A stretch of 64,000 nt of DNA from Pyronema omphalodes. Its lineage: Eukaryota > Ascomycota > Pezizomycetes > Pezizales > Pyronemataceae. A program made the position numbers and the translations under genes. This document shows positions 1 to 12,095 of the stretch, piece by piece. Below the pieces are notes generated by a model. It did no database searches. It was not told the DNA's origin and saw only the letters and a list, made by a program, of their open reading frames with translations. The stretch spans positions 806,001 through 870,000 of the forward strand of contig JAJJXM010000008.1 of the NCBI GenBank assembly GCA_024516155.1, written 5' to 3'. The number at the start of each line of letters is the position of its first letter. Position 1 is the stretch's first letter.

Positions 1-592
1 TGAATTGGAATACCAGACATTGTAGTTGTCGAAGTGGCGTGGCGGGTCCGTAGACTGGTAATGGAGGGAATAAAGGGTCTGTAAATGCCGGGGCTAACTC
101 GATATGTGTTTCTCCCTCTGCTTTGTTATTGGTGGTGTCTTCGTCTTCGGAAGTATCGGTTGAGGGTGTTGACGATGTTGATGGTGATGCTGAAGACGAA
201 GACGAAGCCGAAGCCGAAGATGAAGATGAAGATGAAGACGATCCTGACTCCAATTCCGCTGCACCTTTTCCTTTTTCTTCTCCCCCATCTTTTTCCTCGG
301 ATCCAGATTCATCTTCCGCCGAAGATGGCGTCCAACTCCTCAACGCATTCAACTTTTTAGCTTCCGGAAGCGGAACACCGGGTAATCTATGGCCATCCGC
401 AGTTTCGATAACAGTATCATGAGCGGTGACGTTTAGTGCTTTTATTGCGTCGCCGTTGGGGGATGGTAGGTTATCGGTTCCGAGATCGGATTGAAGGGAG
501 GATATGGATTTTGTTGAGCGGGGTGATTGCGTTGATGTAGCTGAGTGGGTTGAGTGAGTTGAATGGACTGATTGAGTTGACATGGCTGACAT
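1..592 (-). CDS. Ser-rich acidic low-complexity protein, N-terminal part (runs off left edge)
   Basis: On the minus strand a frame stays open from an ATG at 592-590 (context ACCATG) to the window edge, 197 codons with no stop. The N-terminus is rich in Ser, Thr, Gln and His (STHSTHSATSTQSPRSTKS). A more ordinary segment follows (HRLPGVPLPEAKKLNALRSW), then an acidic/Gly stretch (SGSEEKDGGEEKGKG) and a run of about 25 mostly Ser/Ala residues. The visible end, HIELAPAFTDPLFPPLPVYG then TPLRQLQCLVF, looks like the start of a folded or membrane region outside the window. The frame also stays open for about 30 Gln/Ser-rich codons upstream of this ATG, so an upstream exon joined by a splice is possible. 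Opposite-strand frames are only the mirror of the Ser/Asp codon repeats. I do not recognise the family and assign no function. Confidence 0.6.
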   Translation of the reverse strand, partial: MSAMSTQSVHSTHSTHSATSTQSPRSTKSISSLQSDLGTDNLPSPNGDAIKALNVTAHDTVIETADGHRLPGVPLPEAKKLNALRSWTPSSAEDESGSEEKDGGEEKGKGAAELESGSSSSSSSSSASASSSSSASPSTSSTPSTDTSEDEDTTNNKAEGETHIELAPAFTDPLFPPLPVYGPATPLRQLQCLVFQF

Positions 593-2189
593 GGTGACGA
601 TGACGGCTGGTGATTTTTCTGATGCCGAGGCTGGTGATTGTGATTGCAGTTGTGGTTGTGATTGTAATTGTGCTTGTGATTTCGATTATACTTATACTAG
701 TGATTGTACTGATGGTTTTCCGATATCGGCGCTGTTTCCGGTACTGTTATTGCAAAAACCTACCCAACCGCCATAAACTTTTTATATCCGTGCAAGTCGT
801 GCAAGTATTTTGTTTAATCCAATAATTCTGCGTGCCTGGGCGATGCTTTTATTTGAAGCACCCCATATAATACCCTGTACACCCAGCAGATAAAATACCG
901 GACACTCCAAGCGAAAAAACGTAGTCAAGTCGGTAGTAATTCAGGCATGGTTATTCTATTTCTTGATTCCGGTTGGTTGGATGGGTGATAAGTTGATATG
1001 GCATGTATGGCATGTATGGCACCACCATGGTTCAAGCCATTCAACCCAGGTTCAGGATGTGACAGGGATATGACGTCATGATTATCGCATATCATAGACC
1101 CGCCTTGCACCGCCGCGGCAAGGAAGGAAGGGAACGGTAGATACCGTCTCTGTATGTATCTCTGTATATGTCACACCATATGTAAGAAACATGAGGAGGG
1201 GGGGGAGGGTATAGGGAAAGATTCCGATGGGGGGGGGGGGGGGGGGAGCGGAGTGGGGGAGCATGGCAATACTACACACACATGTATGACATATGTAAGC
1301 GTAGTTCAAGTCAAGTCAAGCTTTTTTTAAGCGGGATGGATTTCAATTACAATTGATTGACATGTGTAAATGTGTGAAATTCCGTCTATCTAACTAGCTT
1401 ACATGTAGCTAAGCTTCAGACGGACAGGTTTTTCAGATGTCAGATGTCGAAAATAACCCAGGTAATAGGACGCGTAAACATAATGATTTGATGACTTGAT
1501 TTGCGTCACACAGAGTATGCAGAGTATAGCATCGGCGAACGAGAATTTTTGCGGAACTTGCCAGGCCATTTATGGACTGTTAAAGAAAACTTTAAATCAT
1601 CTTCAACCAATCGGGATATAATCCGGAACAACGCCGACACGCCGGATTAATTGTCAAGATTGTAACGCCATAGAAGAAACAGGAGTTTTGTTCTGTAGTG
1701 GCTTTCGTCGAATGGATGTATGTAATGGGATGGAATAGAATAGAATAGAATAGAACAGAATAGGATGGAATAGGATGATCTATCTGTATTTATTTTTGAT
1801 TACAGAATATTCGTATGATAGTCTTACGTTGGTAACGTTACTCTGAACTCATGCTTCTGTGATGGGGGGAGGATTCACGTGTTGGTTCCGTTTTGGGTTT
1901 TAATACCGAATTAGGGTTCACTATGTCGGTGTATATATGGTCAATATCACTACCTTGTGATATATTGAAGATAAATGAAGTATGTGGTACTATATTCTGG
2001 TTTTCTGCACAGATAGAAGAATATCGTGAGTAAAACGGAATTTAGAACTTTGAGACTTTTGAATCATGTAAAAAAACAATTGTAAAAAAATTTGGAAAAT
2101 AAATAAAGAAAATTGGGTATATAATAACTACAGCACAGCCTTTCCGGTTCTAGGATTCATGTCCATACTTCACCTTTCTCTCTCTCTCT
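593..2189. other. Intergenic region with simple repeats
   Basis: No gene is visible. The stretch holds an 18-base G run at about 1229-1246, an AATAG-type pentamer tract at about 1735-1765, and a CT tract at 2177-2190 just beyond the stop codon of the neighbouring lyase gene. It separates the 5' end of the left-edge gene from the 3' end of the lyase, so it should contain one promoter and one 3' untranslated region. Confidence 0.5.
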
Positions 2190-4173
2190 CTACAATTTTG
2201 CTTTACCTCCCTCCTCCTTCTTCTCCAACCATCCAAAGCTAAGAGCACCTCCAGCACCACTCTTAATCACAATATTAATCAACGTTGGTCCGTCCTTATA
2301 TTCCCACGCCGCCTCTACCGCCTTCCTCAAGCCCTCTTCATCTGTCACCCTGTGACCTCTCGCTCCAAGCCCCTCCGCGACCTTATGATACTCAGTCTCA
2401 AATCCCAACGCCGTGGACGGTAAACGACCTTCTTGTCTCCTGGTATCCTTCTCCCACTCTTTACCATACGCATCAGTATTATCGCTAATACCATGATAAA
2501 CACCACCATTATTCATCACCACAACAATGACCGGCATTCTATATCTCGCCATAGTTTCAATTTCTGCCAAGGAGAACCCCAATGCGGAATCTCCTTCTAT
2601 GGCGATAACCCTCTTCTCCGGATAAGCTACCGATGCGGCAATTGCGTATCCCAAACCAACACCCATGGTAGCGTAGGTTCCTGCATCTAACCTCTGTCGC
2701 GGGGAACTGATAGAGAAGATAGAACGGCTGATGTCCATGGTATTGGCGCCTTCGGATACGTAAACTAATCCTTCCGAGGACCCGGATTTTGCTAATAACC
2801 CATCTTCTATGAGTCTAAAAACTCTTTGATAAGCTAGACGATCCCCACGACGGGTAACGGCCAATTCCTTGGCCTTGGCCTTGACTAAATTACGTTCATG
2901 GGTTTGTTGTAACATTTTTCTCCAGCTGCTAGACTGCGGGTGTCGGTAACCTCTAAGCTGGGGAAGAAGTTGAGATAAAACAGCATTGATATCTCCCACT
3001 ACTGATAACTCCGAGTTTGTTCCATTCCTTCCAAGTTCCTCGGGAAGTATATCAACCTGAGCAATCTTCACATCCTTCGAGAACCTGGTTCCAAAGTGTA
3101 AAATCCAGTTAACACGAGCTCCTAGTAATAAGATAAAATCGGCAGCTTTCAAAGCCAAGGAACGAGCTGCGGATGTATTCAAAACATGAGAATCCGGAAT
3201 AACCCCCTTTCCCTGAGGAGTAGGCAAAAACGGAATTTGTGTCTCCTCCACAAACCCTCTAATAGCATCCTCGGCCCTAGCATACGCAGCGCCTTTTCCA
3301 ATGATGATAAGCGGGTTCTTGGCTGTCCGTAAAGCCGCGGCAATGGCGGAAATACGGGATGGGTCGGCAAGAATCTTTGGCGGAGCTTCTACAGGTGCCA
3401 CACGAGCGTTGGATCCTAGACATGCGGGACCAAGCGCTGTCTGGATGTAGTCCGCCGGTAGGTCGACGTAGGTGGCACCGGGACGGCCATAGAAGGAGGC
3501 GCGGTAGGCATCGCGGATTGTGGTAGGGATTTGGGAGAGGGTGGCGGGGCGAAGGGCAAGCTTTGTGTGAGGAGCCAAGAGAGAGACTTGGTCCAGTTGT
3601 TGGAAGGAGAGTTTGGTGGCAGAGTCGGTTGTGGGGGCGGCGCCGGCGAGGAGAAGGAGGGGGAAGGTGGCGTTGACTTGGGAGTTGCCGATCTAGGGGG
3701 ATTTGTTAGCAATTTGGGGGAGAAGGGGTGAAGTGTGGTGGTAGGGCTGATGGTTTTCGCGGGTGAGCGGGGTGCGGGGTGATGGTAGGGCTGATAGCTT
3801 TGTGATGAGGCGGGGAAAGCTTCGGGCATCGCGATAGGCTTGTGATCTCTAGCTCCCGGCTTTTTCTCCGCCAGTCGCGGAAAGGAAAACAAATTCAAAA
3901 TGAAATACTTACACCGGCCATAGCATGCAAAACTCCAGGACCTCCAACCACCAGACAAACACCAGGTCTTCCAGTTATGTAACCATAAGCACTCGCGGCA
4001 TAAGAAGCGGCTTGTTCATTTCTGAAGCTGATGAATCTGATTCCTGCTGCGATACAAGCTTCTGCAACTTCGATAACTGGAATTCCTACTATTCCGAAGA
4101 TCACGTCTACTCCCAGGTCTACCAAGGAGGAGGCGATTAGATGGGCGCCGGTTTGTGGTGGTGATTGTGCCAT
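2190..4173 (-). CDS. 2-hydroxyacyl-CoA lyase, ThDP-dependent, peroxisomal (HACL1-like)
   Basis: Two exons, complement(2190..3692, 3913..4173), give 587 aa, close to the roughly 580 aa of HACL1. The intron (3693-3912, 220 nt) has GTAAGT, a GCTAAC branch site and a CTAG end, and the join reads [13 protein letters not shown] in phase 0. Exon 1 carries the ThDP-activating glutamate, about residue 53, in [10 protein letters not shown]. The central domain has the [13 protein letters not shown] segment. The C-terminal ThDP/Mg motif is EGDSALGF (about 453-460) followed by MNNGGVYHG (Asn pair about 481-482). The protein ends in AKL, a PTS1-type peroxisomal signal. HACL enzymes cleave 2-hydroxyacyl-CoA to formyl-CoA and an aldehyde one carbon shorter, in alpha-oxidation. 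Oxalyl-CoA decarboxylase is a close relative and the main alternative; an acetolactate synthase is less likely given the AKL end. ATG 4173 is preferred over an in-frame ATG at 4245 because it starts at the conserved N-terminus. Confidence 0.88.
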
Positions 4174-7100
4174 GGTGAGGTGAACTGTGGTCGTGTGAGG
4201 TATGAGAGGTGTCCGACAGAACGCGGGGAAAATCTGGGGAAACACGCCGTTACATAGCTTCTGGGCTTTCCTTCCTGAGGCATTGGTTGGCGGCCGCGGT
4301 GACTCGAACGCGGGTAGAACGGGTTGGGTTCGCGTCGTGATAACCGAGGCTTATGACGCAAGGTGAACTCCGTTTACGTATTGAGGAAACCCTAAACCCG
4401 TTTCATAAATTCTCACACGGCTGAATTGATTCTTTTGTTGTTCAGGTCGGTGGTTTGTGGAATAATTGGTTGTTGCGGCTATTTACATCGGATGGGGTCT
4501 GGAATCTCCGCGTGAAATTAGCCATAGCAGCCCATAGCCGATGGAGAGGACAAACATGGCGGTTATGATGTGTCATGGCGTTCTGGTCCTCTGCCACCGA
4601 GTGATGACATTAGAGGGAAAATCTTAAGAGTCACGAAAACCAGACGTGCAAATATTTCGACTCGGACTGTTGCATAATCTGCATAATCTGCATAATCTAC
4701 AGGATTCTGGGCCTAGATGATCGCTCAGCTCTCAACTTTCAGGAGGGATTTGCACTTTTGTTAATGAAGATTAGAATTTGGATATCTTAGACAGGAGAAA
4801 CTTCAATGAATTTGATGGGATCTCAATCGATTCCGATGAACAGAGACAGTGGATTGTAATCGGGACTTGATGGAACAAAGCATTCCCAAATGATGGGAGT
4901 CAATGCTTTGAAGACCCCGAAAAAATTTTGATATAAGAAAATTTATGATAAAGTTCAAGCCATACATGGTTTATACTGTGTCAGATGTATTTCATCTGAT
5001 CCTCATCAATCGCCAAGAAAACTGATTACACTACTAAGTTATATCTTGGCTCAATGTTGCTCAATATCAATATCGGAGTGCAGTTATGAGAAACATAATC
5101 GTTAGTCAATTACAGTGCTTCGCCGGTTGCCCCGTGCGCGCGGTTAGGGTTGGATATTTCGAAGAGGAGGCGGGGGATGAAGACAAGGTATGACTACTCT
5201 AGAGGCGAGTTCACGATGCTGAAAGTAAAGTGCCGCAATCCATCGGCCCGACTCGGTATTTATTGAAATTAAAACGGCATTAAATCTAGAGAGAATGATA
5301 AATAGTGAGCTACATGTACGGCGAAGACGGCATTATACATGCACATCACTATTGATATACACAGGATAGATATTAGCGGTTGATGGGATTGACAGAAACG
5401 GCTGTACAGCTGCACAATTATCGGATGCATCCAGATTCAGAGGGATTTTGATGCTATTTTCAGCATTGAGAATTCCCCCGAGTTCTGGATACGTTCGGCT
5501 CTAGCTAAGTACGGTGAACCGTCTTGCGTGTCGGGCTCGTGGTGGGCAGGTTAGCTGCGAAAGATAAGTGATCCGCTTCCTCATTTCCAGAGACGTGACA
5601 GTGTGATATGACAGCGCTCGGTGATACTTTATTTATCACATATGCAAATACTAGGGCTCTGCTGATTATCGATCGGAGCGTCGGGTTTTCGGGGTGCGGA
5701 GATGTGGTTCTCCAATGCATACTAGTCATGTAGGATCTGAGCTTTCTCCTCGTATTTACTTCCGTTGATCACCACGGTTTTGAAGCTTTGTCTTTCTCCG
5801 CTGCTACCATGCATTAAATAGCAATATTGATAACTGTATCTAGATATCTGTCAATCCTACTTCTCCGCATTCAAAAAGTCAATACTCTGATAATTATCGA
5901 TGCTCAATGGAGAAGTTGAACATGTGGTTAGAGAGGCTCTGTTGTGTGCCCGAGTACGTAACATGACGCTCAGGACTCCCTCTCAGCTCGGCAATTCGCC
6001 TTACAGCTTTCACTACGCTTCCCTACGGCAGGGATCGCGATCTTGCCGTCTGCTCGAGCTCATGCAGGTACCGATGAATGGACGATTCGCGGGCCCCTTA
6101 TGCATCCTCTAGGTTGCGTTCACTCTACCTCAGACGCCTTTGCGATTTAAGGCTGTGAAGATAGATACATACAAACTGAAAAACGCGGAATTTTACGCAG
6201 GCTCCCCAGGATGAATTGAAATTCCAGAGAGTTGGGGAGAGACATGTGCCAACGCTTAAATTTGATAAATACATAAGTTAAACATGTTAAACAGAACTTG
6301 TTATCTCAAAATAAATAAAAATGAGACAAGCAAGACACACCGGCTGTTGGCTATCGAACTTTGCCGGTCTTTGACGGTCTTTGACGGTCTTTGATGGTCG
6401 AAGACAAGCCTCGTCAAATACTGACCGGCTGATTCCTCCCGGTAACTCATTAAATACGTTGTTTAACGACTTGATTCGAGATTGGCTGGTCTTCGACTCC
6501 GCCCCTCCCCATCTTCGGAATCCATCACACAGATCAGGTTAGTCAAAAATAACCGCCTTCTTGAATAGTATTGAGTCACTGTAATGTTCTTTTGAGCTTC
6601 CATGACGCATCGCTGTCAGTAAATGGATTTCGAGTCTGGAGATCACCGATTGACACCTTCGGGGAACGAAAGCACAAGACTGGTTGGCGGTGAAAGTGTT
6701 CTTCTCCTTCGCCACAAACAACCGTTACAGAATGAGACATATTCGCTTATTTGCGTCGAACCCAACGTTGTCTCTGGTTGCTGGTTACCGGTTGCTGGTT
6801 GTCCTCGTAAATGTCTCTCATCCGAATTCTCATCGCTCATTGCTAACCATCTCAATTCACATGCTTCTCATCGCCACTTCATTAACGCAATGCAATTCGT
6901 CTCCGTAAATTCCCTTTTTTTCTGCCCGATTTCCCCTTTTGCTGCTCAATCTTAAATCATCATCACTAGCGAAGCCATTCCGTCCGATTGGGACAAGTTC
7001 CCGCTTCCTGGTTAGGGGGCACGGCCCTTTCCATACCGTATTGGGAATAGTTTCACCCCTCCCCGACGCCGCCCCTGCCCCTCGAGCTCTGGCCAATATC

Positions 7101-7736
7101 TTCCCACTTTTTGAGCAACCTCATTAAAACTCCCGCGTTAACTCGAAGCTTTTTCTCTCCTTGTCTTTCTCTTTTTTTTTGTGTTGTTGTTTGAATTGTG
7201 TTTCGTGATTGTATGCCGTGCATCACTACAGGCATAACAGGATTATCACAGGTAGTATAATTGTACTACGTGATAATTCCCCACACTGTTGTGCGCTGTT
7301 TTTTTTGTTTTCCCAATTGTTGTTCATACAACATCCGTCACTCTCTGTTCGCCTTTTACCAATTGCAATCTCAGCCCTCGGGCCACAGACACAGCGCTGT
7401 TCCGCAGTGTGTGGTGCCAACCAAATACAAGCGATCTGGATCCCTCTAACAAAGAGATCTAGCATGCCTTAGCAGGAATTGCAGGATTTACTTCTTGCCA
7501 CGAGCTACTATCCATCCGTCTTTGCTACCGTTGCTTCAATTATAGTCATTTTCTTCTTCAACTTCGACGATTCATCACTCAGATCTATTCACCACACTCA
7601 TTCATAACGTATACTACAATCAGCGAATAGTCGATACCACGACCAGACATTCCTTTCACATAACCCGACATCAGTAAAAAAAAAAACCGCAAAGCTGGCT
7701 CCTCCACATTTAAACTGTCTTCCAATACATATCAAA
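4174..7736. other. Gene-poor intergenic region
   Basis: Only short uninterrupted frames are present, none with a recognisable fold apart from the possible RNase H relic reported separately at 5505-5729. Short tandem repeats occur at about 4672-4700 (CATAATCTG-type decamer, 3 copies) and about 6366-6400 (GTCTTTGACG-type decamer, 3-4 copies). Pyrimidine-rich DNA at 7140-7735 probably holds the promoter and 5' untranslated region of the downstream GAF gene. Confidence 0.5.
5505..5729 (-). pseudogene. Possible LINE-type RNase H relic
   Basis: A 74-codon minus-strand frame contains AVISHCHVSGNEEADHLSF followed by AANLP. This resembles the C-terminal block of RNase H domains in fungal non-LTR retrotransposons, where a W-x-P-x-H-x-G segment runs into GNE-x-AD. 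The conserved Asp is kept, but the tryptophan and the proline/glycine positions are lost, and no reverse transcriptase frame flanks it. If real it is a degraded fragment. The similarity is short and judged by eye. Confidence 0.3.
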
Positions 7737-10292
7737 ATGTCATCACATCCGCGAACACGAAGCGGGACAACAACCGGCGTAGTATATCTACGACATTCAC
7801 CAGGACACTCAACCAATAGCGCATTTTCCATGACCTCAGCAGGTTCCGAAAAACATTACGAGAAATCCTTTATTCGACGATTATTTCACCGAGCCGGAAA
7901 ACCAAGAGCTGCTGCATATATCCCAGGGATGGGTATGCGAAGCGAGGAATTCGAAGACGAATACGGTGACCCAATTATCATGATGCCATCACCTCATGTA
8001 AGTGGTAACCTACATATCCTAACATGTAATGACTACTAATATAATGTGTTACAATAACAGACACATCCCTTACTCTCAAAACCCTATCCCCGTGACGACG
8101 TCCGCACCAACAACCGGCGCAGCTGCCCTCCGATGCTAGGCTTCAGTTTTTCAGGTATCGATGGTGTCGCACGAAGAATCCTAAACCCCTCAGAACTCCA
8201 AAAATCACATGACGATCTTAAAAGTTACCACCCAAACCATCAAACAAGTGCAGAAAATCTCTACCGGCGCTCACTGCGGGAGAGAGAAAAAGCAGCCACA
8301 GCTGCTGCAACAGATCATCGTTACATTCAAGAATGGGGTTTCTTTATTAAATGTTATTCAGAGGGAAGATTCAACGTATCAAATCCACCAGATCCGCCAC
8401 CAAGGAGACCGAGTTTTAATCATCTTACTGCACCTGCACCGCCAGATGAAAGACAGAGATTAAAAGCCGTGAAGGCTTGTAATACGATATTACCTACGAC
8501 TGCACAAGAAAAATGTCATAGGCTGGTATTACTGGCTAGGAAGGTTTTTCAGACAAGAATGGCTTGTATAAGTCTTATTGATGAGAACTTGGAGGTTGTT
8601 AAAGCAGAACACAGCTTTGGGAGGAAATATATCAGCAGAGCGGATTCGATTGCTGCACATGTTTTGTTGGCTAATGAACCCATGGTTATCTTGGATACAG
8701 CAAAAGATTGGAGGTTAAAGGGAAATCCGTTATCACAAGATTCACCGCATTTGAGGTTTTATGCGGGTGCGCCTATTGTTACCTTCGAAGGACATACTAT
8801 TGGTGTTTTCGCGGTTTTCGATACTCAACCTCGCTCAGTATTTCCTCAGGCATCAAGAAGGAACTTAATGGATTTTGCTAGACTAGCAATGACGGAATTT
8901 GAAATGGTGATGGAAGAAAAAGCATCCAGTTCCGCCTCTAAGCCATCCACGATATCAACCACAGAAGCTTCCTCAACCTTGAAAGCTCCAACAAAAGATG
9001 ACGATTCAGCATCCATCATATCCCGTCGTGGAGCATTATCGAAAAAGATCTTAAAAGGAATAGAAGAAAACGCCGAAAAAATGCCCCCAATCTCTCCATT
9101 CCTTCAGGACGAACCCGCTCCAATCAGCAGGCCACAAACCAAATCCACCATTGCAGCAGATTCCCCAACTGTACCACAAGAAGACCACTATCCCCCAAAC
9201 CAACTTATCTACCCGGATGACCGATCCAGCGCCTACTCCACCAGCTCCTCATTCGCCCTTCCACCACCGGGTACACCCAGCACCATTCTCAGCGAAGAAT
9301 TCAGCCCCCACCACCAACAATTCTTCCAAGGCTTCCCACCACCCGACTACGGACAACAGCATGATCCCGTCCCAGAATTTCCCCCCCGAACCAGTAGCCG
9401 TAACCCACCTCCACCCCCACTCTGCGGCTCCCCCTCCTCCCGCTACAGCGATCTCGAAACCTCCCCTCACTCAACCCCCATGCCACGGTATAAACAATTC
9501 CGACCCAACCCAATCTTCACTCCCCGGGCACCATCCCCAAAATCAATCCTCTCGGCCCCTCAATCACCCGACGTAATCACCAGCATGGTAGAAGCAACCT
9601 ATGCAACCTCTCTTATCGCCCGTTCGTTAGATTACGATTTCGTATATCTTCTCCGGGTGACAAGTACCATGCAAAGTCGAAGTAACAGTCGATATAGCCA
9701 TTTAATCCGACGCCAAAGCGGGGATTCTGAATCTAGTCAATCGACATTAGCTTCGTTATCGTTAAATAATCAGCAGGTTTCTATTGCTACCAAAGTCCTG
9801 GTTGCACATGGGTTACCTGATCCCCCGCCGGTTTTCGATGCCCAGTTACATCTTAGAGCTCTTAGATCTGTTGGTGGACTTATTTTTCAGAATCCTACAA
9901 GCTCGACGGGTTCCATGGGATTGGGAAATAGTCATGGTCATAATAATGGTCATCAGAGAAATCATAGCAACAACCACGGTCACGGTCATCACCATTCGTT
10001 CTCCCAAGCATCGGTGCTATCGGAACAATCCGACGACCAGGATGAAACTCAGGGATATCAATTAGGGATATTATTACCGTTGATGAGGGATACAACAAAT
10101 GAAGAAGAATGCATGGGAGGGATTGTGTTGGCTGCTTTTGCGAAAAAGGTTAATGAACCGAAGATTAGGGCTGATGAGGTTAGGTTTTTGAGGGAGTTTG
10201 GAGAGGCTATGAAGGATATTTTGGTTAAGGCTGATAGATTGAAGAGAAGTGGTTTAACGGGAGTTCTTGGTGGTGGGTTTGAGAGAGTTTGA
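7737..10292 (+). CDS. GAF-domain protein, no kinase domain
   Basis: Exons 7737..7997 and 8061..10292 give 830 aa. The intron (63 nt) has GTAAGT, a TACTAAT branch site and an ACAG end, and is in phase 0. Residues about 215-375 look like a GAF domain: RLKAVKACNTILPTTAQEK, then VFQTRMACISLIDENLEVVK, ADSIAAHVLLANEPMVILDT, LRFYAGAPIVTFEGHTIGVF and AVFDTQPR. A Pro/Ser-rich linker follows (about 385-590). A second, split GAF-like region starts at ATYATSLIARSLDYDFVYLL, is interrupted by a Ser/Gln stretch and a His/Asn-rich stretch (NSHGHNNGHQRNHSNNHGHG), and resumes near YQLGILLPL. GAF domains of this kind sit at the N-terminus of some fungal hybrid histidine kinases, but here there are no H, N, G or receiver boxes and the frame stops naturally. 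It may be a stand-alone sensor or scaffold protein. Domain call fairly firm; role unknown. Confidence 0.85.
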
Positions 10293-10970
10293 GATTTGGG
10301 ATCCGGATCGGGAAGGCTGAAACTTGGAATTGAGAATCTAGGGGAGTAAAGTTGTTTAAGCGGAGACTTGTTACAGAGCGGATAAGAGGACAAAAGGATA
10401 AGAGGATAAGAGGATGAAAAGACGAGAGAAAATGGGACAAGGGAAGAAAGTGTCCGGTTGGGGGTATTGGGGAGTAGTTCGGGTTGGGATTTGACGGTGA
10501 TAAATAGAGAGCTATTTTTTTTTTCTTCATCTTTTGTTTTTGTTTTTGGGGTTTTCTTTTTGTATTTTCTTTTTCTCTCTCTCTATCTCTCTTTTTGCAT
10601 ACTTATGGGGTTTCGGTGTTTGGAGCTGTTTTTTTTTTGTTGTTGTTTTTCAAATCTTTGCAGAACTTTGTGTTTTTTTTTTCCTGACTTTCTTGATATC
10701 ACACAAATTTTTTTCTTTTTCCATCGTTTTTGTTTTTGTTTTTTTTTTTTTTATTATTTTTTATGGGAAGTGTATGTACGGATGGATGGATGGATTTGCT
10801 GGTCGGCTGGTGGAATAGTGGGATAGAGGGATAGAGGGATGGTGGGATGGTGGGATGGTGAATTGGTCGGCTGGATGGTTGCTCAGACCGTGATAAGCAA
10901 CTTGCAAATTCACCTAACATAGGTGATATAGCTCTTAAATGTTTTTTCCCTTGAAGTTAAAAATATCTAC
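10293..10970. other. 3' flank with long T-rich tract
   Basis: Downstream of the GAF gene is a short purine-rich GGATAAGA repeat (about 10378-10420), then a strongly T-rich tract (about 10507-10760, with runs of 8-13 T) that probably includes the 3' untranslated region, then GGATGGTG-type repeats (about 10778-10880). The Phe-rich frames here are artefacts of the T tract. Confidence 0.5.
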
Positions 10971-11172
10971 TGGAGGACTTCCCATCGCTCTATAGCAACG
11001 AACGGGAGAGCCTATTTCACCACAAAAGAATATTTTCTATAGAATGCGAATAGAGCACTAGGATAGAGAGGGAGGTAAATACCCCCTGTCTATTCGGATT
11101 TTCTATTGCTATCGCATAGGTGAAGTTGGGGTTACTCTATCCGCCCCAAATAGAGCGATTGGAAGTCCTCCA
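10971..11172. mobile_element. MITE-like element with 23-bp inverted ends
   Basis: The left end, TGGAGGACTTCC then CATCGCTCTAT (10971-10993), is matched by the reverse complement of the right end (11150-11172) with one mismatch in 23. The 202-bp interior is non-coding and has further weak inverted similarity (GGGAGAGCC against GGGCGGATAGAG). No convincing target-site duplication was seen; a TA duplication with unmatched outer bases is possible. The size and structure fit a non-autonomous DNA transposon, with the superfamily undetermined. Confidence 0.65.
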
Positions 11173-11400
11173 CTCATTTACTAGAATGGAATCCAAGAAT
11201 TTTTAACGGCGAAAATGTTTTATTTATTTCCATATATCCCTGATTTTTATCTTTTGATATATATATAGATATGTCATATCATTTACAAGCAACCAAATAT
11301 CTTGAGAAAATGGTATTGAAAATAACATCGATGATTCGACGTCGATACTAGATGGAGGTTTTGGTCTTTTACATTAATTTTCAAGATATAAATAATATAA

Positions 11401-11920
11401 CGGAAATTATGCAGGATACCCCCGCCAAGACATCGAAATATCCAAGATACCCCCAAAGGTGTTTTTTTCTGCGCCGCACCAGCCGCGAAAACGTTTGTTC
11501 GAAGCGTTTTTTTTTCATTTTTCTTTTTCAAAGTTGAAATTCAGATATAAGGCCCTTCACCGCCCAGCTGTGAATGGCCCCTCTAAAGATTCTTGTGCGA
11601 GGACAAGGGCATCCGGGGTCACATGCTGTGCCCAAATCCAATCTCTGCTGAATTGACGTTGCTGGCATGCTCATTGATGCACTCAATTGTTGCGGTTGAA
11701 GATAAGCTTGAATAATTGCAGATGAAGAGGAGCTTGAATTTCGATTTACAACTGAAGAAAATCACGGTGGAAAAAATTACGCCTTAAAAAAACCCTGTCG
11801 TGGCATATGAGGCAGATACGGCAGAATGGGCCCAAGCCAGGGGTATATTGAATAACATCAAGCGACGGGGGTATCTTGGATATTTCAGTGTCTTGACGGG
11901 GGCATCCTGCATAATATCCG
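11401..11920. mobile_element. Mutator-like MITE: 54-bp TIRs, 9-bp target duplication
   Basis: The ends (11401-11454 and 11867-11920) are inverted repeats matching at 49 of 54 positions; both begin CGGA and run inward to AATATCCAAGATACCCCC. The element is flanked on both sides by the same 9 bases, ATAATATAA (11392-11400 and 11921-11929). Long inverted ends with a 9-bp duplication are typical of Mutator-like elements. The 520-bp body has no transposase; a 106-codon minus-strand frame overlapping the right half also covers the inverted end and is not a convincing gene. Four of the five end mismatches are transitions. Confidence 0.8.
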
Positions 11921-12095
11921 ATAATATAAATACCATGTATATTAGTATCCCACCCAACGCTCCTGGATGATTGGATCCGGAATCCTGTATCTATCCTACA
12001 GTACCATACCCTATCCTGCTCAAAACTACACCAAGCTAAGTCCTTAGTCATATCATACCATATCATATGATATCATCCTATAATCCCCCATCCTC

